The notes under the pieces were generated by a model that saw nothing but the letters and a program-made list of their open reading frames with translations, ran no database searches and had not been told where the DNA came from. A stretch of DNA of 45,089 bases from an uncultured Vampirovibrio sp. (GTDB lineage: Bacteria; Cyanobacteriota; Vampirovibrionia; Gastranaerophilales; Gastranaerophilaceae). This document shows positions 16,701 through 23,284 of this stretch, in pieces; position 1 is the stretch's first letter; each line of letters opens with the position of its first letter. Position numbers and translations under genes: made by a program. The stretch is taken from contig CAJTNR010000016.1 of the NCBI GenBank assembly GCA_910577635.1, positions 1 through 45,089 on the forward strand, in the 5' to 3' direction.

Positions 16701-17010
16701 CCTTGAAAAAAATGGAATTCCTTCTAAAATGATTGAAAAATTCATGATTGACAAACTGCAAAAACGTATGAAAAACGGTCGTTTGAGTTTTATTATAAAC
16801 ACTCCAACCACAGGAAAAAACTCTCAAAACGCCGGTTTTCAGATTCGAACAATAGCGCAGATGTACGGAATTCCGAGTTTTACCTCGATTGATACAGCAA
16901 AAGCGTTTTTAGTTGCACATAAAACATTTGATAAAAATACAAAACTAACTTATGATACTATAACTAACTATAGAAAGAAAAAATTGTTCCGATTATTTAG
17001 AATAAAATAA
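13777..17010 (+). CDS. carB: Carbamoyl-phosphate synthase large subunit
   Basis: Makes carbamoyl phosphate from bicarbonate, ammonia and 2 ATP. The 1077 residues are the full length for the family. Two homologous ATP-grasp halves are obvious from repeated motifs: [20 protein letters not shown] near the start and [20 protein letters not shown] near residue 550, and [14 protein letters not shown] against [14 protein letters not shown]. A C-terminal MGS-like allosteric domain (about 940-1060) follows; in relatives it binds UMP and related effectors. The ending is basic ([11 protein letters not shown]). It also supplies arginine synthesis. Confidence 0.97.
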   Translation: [1077 protein letters not shown]

Positions 17011-17026
17011 ACTTTATGAGGTATTA

Positions 17027-18385
17027 ATGTTTGAAAAATTTACAAAAAAAGCAATAGATGTTCTTTTATCAGCACAAAACTACGCAGTGGAGCTTAATCA
17101 TCAAAAAGTATCCTCAGAGCATATCCTGCTTGGCTTAAAGGAGCTATCCAAAGGAGTTCAGGAAAAAATACTCGGTTTTAATAAAATTGATATTCAGGAG
17201 CTAAAAACACTTGTTGCTTATTGTCAAGTTCAAAACGAGAATAACAATACTAAGGATATTTTTTTCTCAATAGAAGCTCGATCAATCCTTAAAAAAACCG
17301 TGGAGTTGACAAAAGAGCTGAATTCCAAGTTTACAATGCCCCAGCATTTAGCACTTGCTATTTACACTACCAAGGATTCCAATGCTTATAAGATTCTAAG
17401 ACAATTCAATATTGATGAAGAAAAAATTATCCCAAATTTAAAAAGAATCCTTGATAAAAGTTCAGATATTAAACCCTTGCACCCTGAACTTGAAGAGAAT
17501 TCAATAAAAAGCAACATTAACGACTTTTTTAAAGAAAAAACAATATCTCAAATCCTATCCAATGCTCAATCCAAACTTAGCGCCAAGGGTTATGAAATCC
17601 TTGGAACAGAACAGCTCTTACAATCGATTCTTGATAACAAGGATTATGAAATTACCGGATTGTTAAATAAGTATTCAATTAACTCAACAACTTACCAAGA
17701 GCACTTAGATGCATTCTCAAGCAGGAATCTGGAGTTTGAAAACTCGGAAAAACAGATAATTTTTACTCCCAATGCCTTTAGTGCGCTTCTTGCAGCACTT
17801 GATCTGGCTAAAGAAACAGGAAGTGTTGGAATTGAAGCACAGCACGTTGTTTTAGGGATTCTTAAGATAAAAAAAGGCATTGCTTATAGAATTCTATCCT
17901 CTTTAATTCCTGATAAAACAGAGTTTTTCGATAGCGTTATTAAAAAAACAAATGAAAATATCCCTGAAACTCTTAATATTCTAAGACTTGCAAAACAAGA
18001 AGCAAGAGACCTTAATACTTCAACCATAGGGACTGAAATTATTCTTCTTGGGATTCTATCCTATGGAGCAGGAATTGCCTATGAAACCCTAAAACGCCTT
18101 GGGATAACTTTAAAAGATGCAAGAAACGAGGTTGAAAAACTCATTGTCCCTCAAAAACAAGTTGAAGAACCAATCTACAGCTTGCGGGCACAACAGGTTT
18201 TAGAGCTTGCCTATAAAACTGCAAGGGAGCATAAAAGAACTGCTATAAAATCAGAAAATTTGTTGTATGGAATTACAAAAACACCCGATTGTCTTGCTAT
18301 GAATGTTTTATCAAATTTAGGAACAGATATTCTTGAAATTCGCCAGGGAATTAAACAAGAGCTCTTAGGCGGCATGGATTTATAA
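17027..18385 (+). CDS. Clp_N repeat protein without AAA+ module
   Basis: The 452-residue protein starts like ClpC (MFEKFTKKAIDVLLSAQNYA, then SSEHILLGL). It consists of about six Clp_N (R-domain) helical repeats, at roughly 3-65, 80-140, 168-220, 245-300, 313-370 and 382-445. Each has the pattern A(x)6-8A...E/Q-H/N-[IL]LLGIL. There is no Walker A, Walker B or ATPase domain. Clp_N domains in ClpA/ClpC bind adaptors and substrates, so an adaptor, decoy or substrate-binding role near ClpC-ClpP is inferred. It lies 16 nt after carB with its own GAGG, so it is probably cotranscribed with the pyrimidine genes; the link is unexplained. Confidence 0.8.
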   Translation: MFEKFTKKAIDVLLSAQNYAVELNHQKVSSEHILLGLKELSKGVQEKILGFNKIDIQELKTLVAYCQVQNENNNTKDIFFSIEARSILKKTVELTKELNSKFTMPQHLALAIYTTKDSNAYKILRQFNIDEEKIIPNLKRILDKSSDIKPLHPELEENSIKSNINDFFKEKTISQILSNAQSKLSAKGYEILGTEQLLQSILDNKDYEITGLLNKYSINSTTYQEHLDAFSSRNLEFENSEKQIIFTPNAFSALLAALDLAKETGSVGIEAQHVVLGILKIKKGIAYRILSSLIPDKTEFFDSVIKKTNENIPETLNILRLAKQEARDLNTSTIGTEIILLGILSYGAGIAYETLKRLGITLKDARNEVEKLIVPQKQVEEPIYSLRAQQVLELAYKTAREHKRTAIKSENLLYGITKTPDCLAMNVLSNLGTDILEIRQGIKQELLGGMDL

Positions 18386-18392
18386 AAAAAAC

Positions 18393-18827
18393 TTAATCTT
18401 CCATTATCCAATTATAGTAGTCTGTATCAATTTTTGACTCGTCTACTTTGCACTCCTCATTAACTGCTTTGACAAGTTTACAGTAATCGCAATCAAATTC
18501 ATCAGAGGCAATAATAACTGCTTGAGAGCTAACATGGGATAATGGTGCGTTTTTACTATTCCAATTGCCTTCACCTAAAACCCATTTTTTATATGAATCC
18601 CCTGCTACAAGAAACCCAACGTCAAATTTGCCTGTTTTTACTAAATTCGGGTAAAAAGACCCGTTAACAACACAGCCCTTTTCATACAAAGACGTAAAGT
18701 CTTTAAGCACAAAATCTTGATCCGTATATTGCTCAAGATCTCTCTTGATACTTTCTAAATTTCCTTTTTTGGTGACAACAGGAACTACACTTTTAAAGTG
18801 CATATTAAATACATTATTAATTCTCAT
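18393..18827 (-). CDS. Hypothetical protein
   Basis: A 144-residue soluble protein without a recognised domain. The N-terminus MRINNVFNMHFKSVVPV has the short Asn-rich stretch ending in F-K that I associate with many small proteins of gut Melainabacteria; this is a recollection, not a test. A Cys pair (DCDYC) near residue 114 and an acidic C-terminus are visible. It converges on the Clp_N gene with only 7 nt between the stops and no clear terminator. Confidence 0.65.
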   Translation of the reverse strand: MRINNVFNMHFKSVVPVVTKKGNLESIKRDLEQYTDQDFVLKDFTSLYEKGCVVNGSFYPNLVKTGKFDVGFLVAGDSYKKWVLGEGNWNSKNAPLSHVSSQAVIIASDEFDCDYCKLVKAVNEECKVDESKIDTDYYNWIMED

Positions 18828-18943
18828 ATATTTTTTCTAGCATAAAAATATTTATAATGCTTGTAAATATTTGTAAATAAAATTCTAATTTACTTTAAAG
18901 GTTAAAAAATGCCCTGGTTATTTATGTACTTAATTTAGAAAGG

Positions 18944-19309
18944 ATGTCAAAATGCAAGAAGTTAATGACCGTAAATAGAGTTCCGGAGCCTTTGGACAAA
19001 CCCAAACAACCAAAAAAATATGACCCTGATAACAACAAAGACAATACCATCTGGGATCAAGAAGAAAAAAAGAAAGCTAAAGCTAAAGTTGAACAACAAA
19101 AACGAATTGATATAGCATATGATTTTGCATGTGCTGTTGAAACGGCAGTTAATGCTGTTTTTAACAAAGAAGAAACAGAACCGCCTTCTCCTTCCGATAT
19201 AGACGGCAGCAATTTTGTCGACCCTCATAGCCCTATTCCCTCTAATTTAGAACCTGATTCTGGATTTCAGGATGATATTAACTGGGATGCCAAGCCGGAT
19301 GAGCCTTAA
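18944..19309 (+). CDS. Hypothetical acidic, Pro-rich protein
   Basis: A 121-residue hydrophilic protein: a basic Pro/Lys-rich start, a Lys/Ala/Glu helix (about 40-58), a possible amphipathic segment (IAYDFACAVETAVNAVF), then an Asp/Pro/Ser-rich disordered tail (EPPSPSDIDG, PHSPIPSNLEPDS). No known domain. The start is uncertain. At ATG 18944 the AGG sits directly against the start codon, whereas the well-spaced ATG at 18952 opens a 9-codon frame only. An internal ATG at 18965 is another choice. The tail composition recalls the SDPPEP protein at 44710-45089. Transcription ends at the 19334-19363 palindrome. Confidence 0.55.
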   Translation: MSKCKKLMTVNRVPEPLDKPKQPKKYDPDNNKDNTIWDQEEKKKAKAKVEQQKRIDIAYDFACAVETAVNAVFNKEETEPPSPSDIDGSNFVDPHSPIPSNLEPDSGFQDDINWDAKPDEP

Positions 19310-19333
19310 AAAATATAATTCATATATGATACA

Positions 19334-19363
19334 AACAGCCGATAATTTAAATTATCGGCTGTT
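19334..19363. terminator. 30-nt perfect palindrome, terminator
   Basis: AACAGCCGATAATTT and its exact complement abut with no loop (centre 19348/19349), between convergent genes. T-rich sequence follows on the right. It would end the 18944-19309 transcript. Confidence 0.75.
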
Positions 19364-19371
19364 ATATTGTT

Positions 19372-19405
19372 AAAAAAAGAGGGTCGAGTTAAAAACATGA
19401 CCCTC
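19372..19405 (-). terminator. Terminator of the 19441-20748 prepilin gene
   Basis: On the minus strand GAGGGTC pairs with GACCCTC around a 13-nt loop and is followed by seven Ts. It lies directly after the conserved 3' flank (19409-19426). Confidence 0.8.
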
Positions 19406-19408
19406 GAA

Positions 19409-19426
19409 ATACCAAAACACAAAATA
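19409..19426. repeat. Conserved 3' flank of Cys-rich prepilin genes, copy 1
   Basis: On the minus strand this reads TATTTTGTGTTTTGGTAT, 15 nt after the stop of the 19441-20748 gene. The identical 18-mer follows the other Cys-rich prepilin gene at 24794-24811 on the plus strand, also just before a terminator. The two genes are thus alike outside the coding region. Confidence 0.85.
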
Positions 19427-19440
19427 TATATAAGCCGATT

Positions 19441-20748
19441 TTAATATGCATCCTTAACGCAGCGCACCGAGTATGCTCTCAATGTTTTCCACAATACAGC
19501 TTCTACCGAGTTTTTATAGTAAGCAAAACGTGTACCATTACTGTATAAAGATCCTACAAGTGCCTCATTGGTGCTTATGCTTTCACCCCATATTGTATCA
19601 GGCATACAAGAACCGTTTGTATAACTTCCTAAACAACTACCAGATGACCATGTACATTTAGAGACTGTAGATGAACCGCTGTTATCGCAAAGCTGCAAAC
19701 TATTATTAAGAACACCGTAATAATAAGTTTGTAAACTTTCGAGATGGTTTTCTGTGGGTAGTGTCCAGCCTATGCTTTTGCAGATTGCATTTGCGGCGTA
19801 CCAATTGCAGACAGTCCTTTTACAAGCGTCATAATCCCAGCCTGAAACGTTATTGCAAGAGCTTGTTGTGGTTCCGCTAAAACACTCTGCTTTATCAACA
19901 CCAGAAATTCCGGAAATGCTTGGTCCTCCTAAGTCTCCTGCGTTTCTTTTTTTCATGCAAAAAGAACCTATTAAAACAGCGTCCGAATCACAGCTAGCCT
20001 GTTTCGCAACACAGTGACACCCGTCATAAGTTTGATTAGACCCGCACGAACTTGAGCTTTCACAGGTTGAATGACACCCTGCATGGTCACTGTTTGGAGC
20101 AGAATTGGACCCGCAGGAGTAGCAGCTTGACCCTGAGTAGTTATCATAGGGTTGATATGTGTTTCCTTGACACGGGGTGCAGTTAGTCCCTTCTCTTTTA
20201 TACCCTTTAGGACAGGTCTTTAGTGTGCATCCTAATCTATCTGCATTGGGAAACCAGCCGTTTGCACTGTCACATTCCTTGCAGTCGGTTTTAAGATTTT
20301 CGTTTTGGTATTTGTATCCTTGATTACACATTAAACACCCTGATGATCCTCCTGGAGAATAATAAGGAGCATTACATCCAATGCAGCTATGGTTAGTATT
20401 GTTGTAACCATAACCTCCAGTGCAGCCAAGACAGTAGTCTTTTGTGCATTTGGTGCAGGTAGAGCCAAACTTACCCTGACAGTTTTTGCGCTCGCAGCCA
20501 AATGAAGGATCAACATATTGACCATCAGGGATGTTAATATAGGTTGAACACCAAAGGCAGCTTTTTTCATTGCACATCATACAATCAGTCCCGTATTCTT
20601 TTGCACAGTCAATTTTTACACTCTTTGATTTTAGTGCAACCCTGTTTTGTTTTAGTTTGTGTGTAATAACAGGAGCCATTGATGCAATAATAATTGAAAT
20701 AGTAATCAAGCTTACCAAAAGCTCAATCAATGAAAAGCCTTTTTTCAT
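19441..20748 (-). CDS. Prepilin-like protein with Cys-rich repeats and C-terminal lectin-like region
   Basis: 435 residues. The N-terminus MKKG/FSLIELLVSLITISII is a class III (type IV prepilin) signal with cleavage after Gly4 and Glu at mature +5, followed by the hydrophobic pilin helix and THKLKQNR. Residues about 46-255 hold many Cys-x-x-Cys units (CMMCNEKSCLWC, CTKCTKDYC, CSSCGS-like) resembling furin/TNFR/EGF-like repeats. The last ~165 residues contain ANAICKSIGWTLPTENHLE, then SVRCVKDAY at the end. That pattern occurs in DUF1566/FGE-like domains of secreted bacterial proteins. Expected on the surface or in a pseudopilus. It is divergent from the XRE gene 20934-21251. The Shine-Dalgarno AAGGA is 7 nt from the ATG. 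Confidence 0.8.
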   Translation of the reverse strand: MKKGFSLIELLVSLITISIIIASMAPVITHKLKQNRVALKSKSVKIDCAKEYGTDCMMCNEKSCLWCSTYINIPDGQYVDPSFGCERKNCQGKFGSTCTKCTKDYCLGCTGGYGYNNTNHSCIGCNAPYYSPGGSSGCLMCNQGYKYQNENLKTDCKECDSANGWFPNADRLGCTLKTCPKGYKREGTNCTPCQGNTYQPYDNYSGSSCYSCGSNSAPNSDHAGCHSTCESSSSCGSNQTYDGCHCVAKQASCDSDAVLIGSFCMKKRNAGDLGGPSISGISGVDKAECFSGTTTSSCNNVSGWDYDACKRTVCNWYAANAICKSIGWTLPTENHLESLQTYYYGVLNNSLQLCDNSGSSTVSKCTWSSGSCLGSYTNGSCMPDTIWGESISTNEALVGSLYSNGTRFAYYKNSVEAVLWKTLRAYSVRCVKDAY

Positions 20749-20759
20749 ACATTTTTCCT

Positions 20760-20775
20760 TTTTATATTTTTGTGT
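20760..20775. repeat. Conserved 5' flank of Cys-rich prepilin genes, copy 1
   Basis: On the minus strand ACACAAAAATATAAAA ends just before the Shine-Dalgarno of the 19441-20748 gene. The same 16-mer lies at 23259-23274 before the 23285-24781 gene. Homology therefore begins upstream of the start codons. Confidence 0.8.
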
Positions 20776-20933
20776 TAAAAATATGTTTCTTTATTGGTTA
20801 CATATTTTATCAACTTTATACCATATTAAATACAGATAGTCAATATTTATTACATAAAAATAGGACAAAAGTATGTTTTAAATAAGGTTTAAATTTATTC
20901 AAAAAATTATTATCCTCAATTAAGGGAGGATAA

Positions 20934-21251
20934 ATGAATATTAAGAAAGATTTTGGAGCAAGAATTAAAGAGCTAAGAAACAAAAAAGGAATCACCCAGT
21001 ATCAGCTGGCTGAAATGGCCGGGGTTGATCCTAAACATTTGAGTCATATTGAAACAGGCAGAAGTTTTCCCAAAGCTGATTTAATTGAAAAATTTGCATG
21101 TGCTCTTGAAGTTGATTATCTTGAGTTTTTTAGGATTGAACATTTTCTTGGCAGGGAATTTATGATTGAAAAAATTAACTCAATTCTAAAAAACTCATCA
21201 AATGAAGATTTAACAAGGATTTTTAAAATTATTAACAGCTGTATTAATTAA
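20934..21251 (+). CDS. XRE-family helix-turn-helix regulator
   Basis: A 105-residue DNA-binding protein: the HTH_3 domain spans residues 8-63 (GITQYQLAEMAGVDPKHLSH, then IETGRSFPKADLIEKFACAL), followed by a short helical tail. No ligand domain. A strong AGGGAGG precedes the ATG. It is divergent from the Cys-rich prepilin gene (starts 186 nt apart), suggesting it controls that gene. The broken gene at 2429-2745 is of the same type. Confidence 0.9.
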   Translation: MNIKKDFGARIKELRNKKGITQYQLAEMAGVDPKHLSHIETGRSFPKADLIEKFACALEVDYLEFFRIEHFLGREFMIEKINSILKNSSNEDLTRIFKIINSCIN

Positions 21252-21252
21252 A

Positions 21253-21279
21253 AAAAGAAGCGGATAAAGTCTATCCGCT
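21253..21279 (-). terminator. Terminator of the 21294-22192 operon
   Basis: AGCGGATA (21259-21266) pairs perfectly with TATCCGCT (21272-21279) around a 5-nt loop. On the minus strand the hairpin is followed by CTTCTTTTTTT. It may also end the convergent XRE transcript, though without a T run on that side. Confidence 0.8.
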
Positions 21280-21293
21280 ATTGACCTAAAAAA

Positions 21294-21890
21294 TTATATT
21301 CTAACCATATCCAATGTGGATTTTACCGTTTTTACAATTTCACTATAACTATTCTTAGCATACAGTTCTCTTCCAATGCCTACTGCATTTGCTCCGGCTT
21401 TTAAATAGCCCTTGATTTCATCCAGTTTTACAAATCCGCAGGGGAGTAAATTTAAAAATGGCATTGGTTTAACTAAGTCTTCAATGTATTGAACACCGCC
21501 CATTTCAGCCACAGGATAAATCTTAATTAAAGGCATTCTTGCTCTCCAGGCGCTGTATGCTTCATTAGGGGTGGTTGTTGAGGGAATTAAAAAAACCTTG
21601 TAACAACTTGCAAAACGAACAAGATTGGTTTGGAATATCGGACTTGAGATAATTTTAGCCCCTGCTTCAATTGCACTGTGTGCCTGCGCGGTTGTAATGA
21701 TTCCTCCTTGGGAAACTACAACATTATCCAGTTTTGCAATTTTTCTGGTAACTTCTAAGGGCGAATTAAGCTCTATAAACTTTATCCCCCCTTCGATATA
21801 GGCTCGCGCCAGCTCATAGGAGTATTCGGGATCATCTTCTCTTATAATACCGTAAATTTTTTCCTGTTTAATTCCTTCTAATATCTTCAT
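21294..21890 (-). CDS. KDPG/KHG aldolase-like protein
   Basis: A 198-residue TIM-barrel of the Eda family (2-keto-3-deoxy-6-phosphogluconate aldolase). The Schiff-base Lys is Lys123 in PLIKIYPVAE, the catalytic Glu is Glu40 (KFIELNSP), and Arg17 (IIRED) matches the substrate carboxylate contact. The phosphate/carboxylate loop usually written GAGT reads SQGGI here, so substrate preference may differ. No other Entner-Doudoroff gene is nearby. It overlaps the upstream 101-residue gene by 4 nt. Confidence 0.85.
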   Translation of the reverse strand: MKILEGIKQEKIYGIIREDDPEYSYELARAYIEGGIKFIELNSPLEVTRKIAKLDNVVVSQGGIITTAQAHSAIEAGAKIISSPIFQTNLVRFASCYKVFLIPSTTTPNEAYSAWRARMPLIKIYPVAEMGGVQYIEDLVKPMPFLNLLPCGFVKLDEIKGYLKAGANAVGIGRELYAKNSYSEIVKTVKSTLDMVRI

Positions 21891-22192
21891 ACAGCTAATT
21901 TTAGCTCCTTATCCTGTTTTATTGTGCATTCAAGATTAGAAAGACAAAGAATGGATATTGCATTCTTAATTGATCTATCTTTAACTATCCAGCAGACCTT
22001 TTTTTTGAATCCTTGAATAAAGTATCTGGTTGAAAATAGAATTGCAAGTTTAGTGGCATTAATAAGATTCATATTTGAAATATCGATTAAATATTTTCCT
22101 TCTAAAGTTCTATATTCCAATTCAAGGGTCGAATTATCAAATATTACACTAAAAGCATTTTTATTAAGTTTAATTTCTCTTATATTATCCAT
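21887..22192 (-). CDS. Small STAS-like hypothetical protein
   Basis: A 101-residue protein of alternating strands and helices (EYRTLEGKYLIDISNMNLIN, then ATKLAILFSTRYFIQGFKKK) that resembles a STAS/anti-sigma-antagonist fold in layout. The similarity is weak and no phosphorylatable Ser is placed. It is the first gene of a two-gene operon with the aldolase (ATGA overlap). A role in controlling the aldolase is possible but unsupported beyond linkage. Confidence 0.6.
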   Translation of the reverse strand: MDNIREIKLNKNAFSVIFDNSTLELEYRTLEGKYLIDISNMNLINATKLAILFSTRYFIQGFKKKVCWIVKDRSIKNAISILCLSNLECTIKQDKELKLAV

Positions 22193-22287
22193 AAAATTAA
22201 AGGGGGTTTTCTTTTTTGTACTTTTTAGTTAACGGAACAAAAAGTTTCTTTTTTTAATTGAAATATTAAAAAATAATTCGTTTGTTG

Positions 22288-22293
22288 TATAAT
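22288..22293 (+). promoter_or_regulatory. -10 box, leaderless start for kdsC-like gene
   Basis: A perfect TATAAT ends 7 nt before the ATG at 22300; no Shine-Dalgarno is present. The spacing equals that of pgeF. Confidence 0.45.
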
Positions 22294-22299
22294 TTTTTT

Positions 22300-22830
22300 A
22301 TGATGAATATAGATTTACAGCTCAAAACCATAGCCTCTAATATTAAGCTTATTGCTTTTGATGTCGATGGCGTTATGACTGATGGGTCATTGACTTTTTT
22401 TGAGGATGGAAAAGAATTTAAAACTTTTAATGCAAAAGACGGGCTCGGGGTTTCAATGCTTTCTAAGTCCGGGGTTATAACGGCAATTATTACTGCAAGA
22501 AAAAGTCCTATTGTTGATCTTAGAGCCAGAATGATTGATATTAAAGAAGTTTATCAAAACGAGAAGAATAAAGTTAAAGCTATTGAGGATTTAAGACAAA
22601 AATATGACCTTAACTACAGCCAAATTGCTTATGTCGGGGATGATTTGATTGATATTGAAGTTTTAAAACTCACAGGATTAAAAGCCTGTCCTAAAGATGC
22701 AGTTTGTGAAGTGATTGATATCTGCAACTTTGTAAGCAGCAAAGAAGGAGGCAGGGGGGCAGTTCGAGAAGTTTGTGATTTAATTCTTAAAAGTAAAAAT
22801 ATTAAGTTTAGCGATATTGTAAACCAATAA
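22300..22830 (+). CDS. kdsC: KdsC-like HAD phosphatase (3-deoxy-manno-octulosonate 8-phosphate phosphatase family)
   Basis: A HAD phosphatase of the cap-less KdsC group. Motif I is FDVDGVMTDG (nucleophile and acid Asp), then the family-specific FNAKDGLG, motif II as IITARKSP, Lys in KVKAIEDL and motif IV as YVGDDLIDIE. The C-terminal GGRGAVREVC is diagnostic. KdsC releases phosphate to make Kdo for lipopolysaccharide; some members act on sialic-acid-type 9-phosphates. An upstream in-frame TTG at 22282 lies across the -10 box, so the ATG at 22300 (or 22303) is chosen, giving about 176 residues. It supports an outer membrane with Kdo-type sugars. Confidence 0.88.
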   Translation: MMNIDLQLKTIASNIKLIAFDVDGVMTDGSLTFFEDGKEFKTFNAKDGLGVSMLSKSGVITAIITARKSPIVDLRARMIDIKEVYQNEKNKVKAIEDLRQKYDLNYSQIAYVGDDLIDIEVLKLTGLKACPKDAVCEVIDICNFVSSKEGGRGAVREVCDLILKSKNIKFSDIVNQ

Positions 22831-22832
22831 CT

Positions 22833-23111
22833 TTAAATTACCCCTTCTTCTTTTAAAACTTCTCTTATTTCTTTTCTTAACTCCTCTTTTTTATCGGAAT
22901 CTTCATTAAACATGCTGCCTGTGCCTGAAACAAGCCAGTTTAAGTTAACATTAAAAATCTTATACAATTGGATAGATAACTCAATTGAAGGGATTCTTTT
23001 TTTTCCTTCATATCCCCAGATTGTGGATGCTGGAATACCCAGTTTTTGCGCAAATTTATCAACTGATAGATTTAGACTTTTTCTAACTTTTTTAAGATTT
23101 TCTGCGTACAT
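22833..23111 (-). CDS. XRE-family regulator, phage-repressor-like
   Basis: A helix-turn-helix protein: MYAENLKKVRKSLNLSVDKF, AQKLGIPASTIWGYE and RIPSIELSIQLYKIFNVN form an XRE domain. LNWLVSGTGSMF follows, a sequence typical of short phage-type repressors, then an acidic/basic helical tail. The frame extends upstream to a TTG at 23174, but the ATG at 23111 begins exactly at the domain and has AGGG close by, so 92 residues are preferred. It is divergent from the second Cys-rich prepilin gene (174 nt between starts), mirroring the 20934 arrangement. The end is 3 nt from the convergent kdsC stop. Confidence 0.85.
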   Translation of the reverse strand: MYAENLKKVRKSLNLSVDKFAQKLGIPASTIWGYEGKKRIPSIELSIQLYKIFNVNLNWLVSGTGSMFNEDSDKKEELRKEIREVLKEEGVI

Positions 23112-23258
23112 TCCTACCCTATTTGTATGAAGTTTTGTAAAATTATACTCAATTGAGTTGACTATTCTACCCAATCGAATATAATTAAAGTATTAATACA
23201 TTTATTCTGTTTTAACTATAGCATAAAAACGACATTTTTTAAGTCGTCCGCTTGCAAT

Positions 23259-23274
23259 ACACAAAAATATAAAA
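23259..23274. repeat. Conserved 5' flank of Cys-rich prepilin genes, copy 2
   Basis: ACACAAAAATATAAAA, identical to the minus-strand 20760-20775 copy, directly before the AAGGAAA ribosome-binding site. Confidence 0.8.
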
Positions 23275-23284
23275 GGAAATACCA

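Noticed and set aside
23112..23174. N-terminal extension of the 22833-23111 XRE protein from a TTG
   Set aside because: The extension (GRIVNSIEYNFTKLHTNRVG) precedes a complete HTH domain and lacks a ribosome-binding site; the ATG at 23111 is the natural start.
23228..23248. ACGAC...GTCGT inverted repeat between the XRE gene and the second Cys-rich prepilin
   Set aside because: Five-bp arms around a T-run are too weak to call a terminator or operator; noted only because it lies in the shared promoter gap.
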